Source of the DNA: Ophiocordyceps camponoti-saundersi (nom. inval.)
Taxonomy: Eukaryota; Ascomycota; Sordariomycetes; Hypocreales; Ophiocordycipitaceae
NCBI GenBank assembly: GCA_003339415.1
Contig: PDHQ01000080.1
Coordinates: forward strand, 1-64,000
DNA length: 64,000 nucleotides
Direction: 5' to 3'
Positions within the stretch are counted from its first letter, which is position 1. Every line of letters starts with the position of its first letter. Under the pieces are notes generated by a model. The model did not search any database. It was not told the origin of the DNA and was given only the letters and a program-made list of their open reading frames with translations. Shown here in pieces: positions 63,801-64,000 of the stretch. Both the position numbers and the translations under genes were made by a program.

Positions 63801-64000
63801 GGAGTTTAAAATAAAGTTAATAAAAAGCGGAAAGAAGCTTTATAGAGTAAAGGGAGATATATTCGTAAAAGTCTTAAAAAAGGTAATAAGCGTTAAAGTT
63901 ACTAAAAATAACTAATAAAGTAAAAGTAAAGGCGGAGTATAAGAAGGGAGGAGGAGGAGGTAAATATAGGAGAGGTTTAGTATATATTCTAAATAGTAAA

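Larger units (their letters stand above)
58716..64000 (-). mobile_element. Family L element, copy L4 (runs off the window)
   Basis: The end motif TTTATATACTAGGGGCCTTT at 58726-58745 follows an AT tail. The copy is colinear with L1 for the whole 5.28 kb visible; from 62685 it matches L2. It is inserted in L3. About 1.7 kb more is expected beyond the window by comparison with L1. It is less mutated than L3 in places, for example 61540-61620 and 61850-61930. The plus strand carries long frames interrupted at probable Gln codons (for instance LKSGVYILLKKEYIQALKK near 63140-63195); no domain is recognised. Confidence 0.82.

Noticed and set aside
1..64000. Mitochondrial or protist origin suggested by the extreme AT content
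   Set aside because: The bias is specific to loss of CpA/TpG with CpG retained, and the sequence is full of nuclear LTR, LINE and hAT elements. No mitochondrial genes were seen.

Overview
This window is a block of degenerate mobile elements from what is almost certainly the nuclear genome of a filamentous ascomycete fungus. It is very AT-rich, and CpA and its complement TpG are almost absent on both strands, while CpG, CpT and GpC are kept. That is the footprint of repeat-induced point mutation (RIP). ATG is therefore nearly missing, and former Gln and Trp codons appear as TAA/TAG. I found no intact protein-coding gene, rRNA, tRNA or CRISPR array. Boundaries below come from target-site duplications (TSDs), terminal repeats and comparison of copies within the window; protein assignments come from reading through RIP-type stops.

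Nested layout, 5.6-45.2 kb. The oldest layer is a fragment of a Ty1/Copia element (minus strand): 5628-7160, resumed at 37400-37833 and at 45145-45201. A short retroposon (family A, 5821-6131) and a LINE with recognisable endonuclease and reverse transcriptase (37834-45130) lie inside it. So does a hAT DNA transposon spanning 30.2 kb (7161-37399), bounded by a 21-bp inverted repeat and an 8-bp TSD. The hAT is swollen by insertions: a full family-A copy (34321-36183) and a ~7-kb unclassified element (family L, 10030-31608). That L copy is itself split by two nearly complete, same-orientation 7.3-kb Copia elements (10418-17718 and 22375-29679), each with 301-bp LTRs and a 5-bp TSD.

Flanks. 1-127 is a 9-bp tandem repeat and 128-1867 is unassigned. 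At 1.9-5.6 kb one A copy sits inside another. Right of 45.2 kb come an unassigned stretch, a second 9-bp tandem repeat, a broken A copy split by a deleted L copy (47190-50725), a Copia-like fragment on the plus strand (50871-54819), and two L copies, one inserted in the other (54820-58715 and 58716 to beyond the window end).

How the parts relate. A and L are not recognised from memory. Both insert with 14-18 bp TSDs, both carry a triplet-like AT tail at one end, and both share the terminal motif TTTATATACTAG followed by a GC-rich CCTT block. This suggests that A may be mobilised by machinery from L, as a SINE is by a LINE. That link is inference. The RIP pattern covers every layer, so either RIP acted after assembly of the nest or repeatedly during it.
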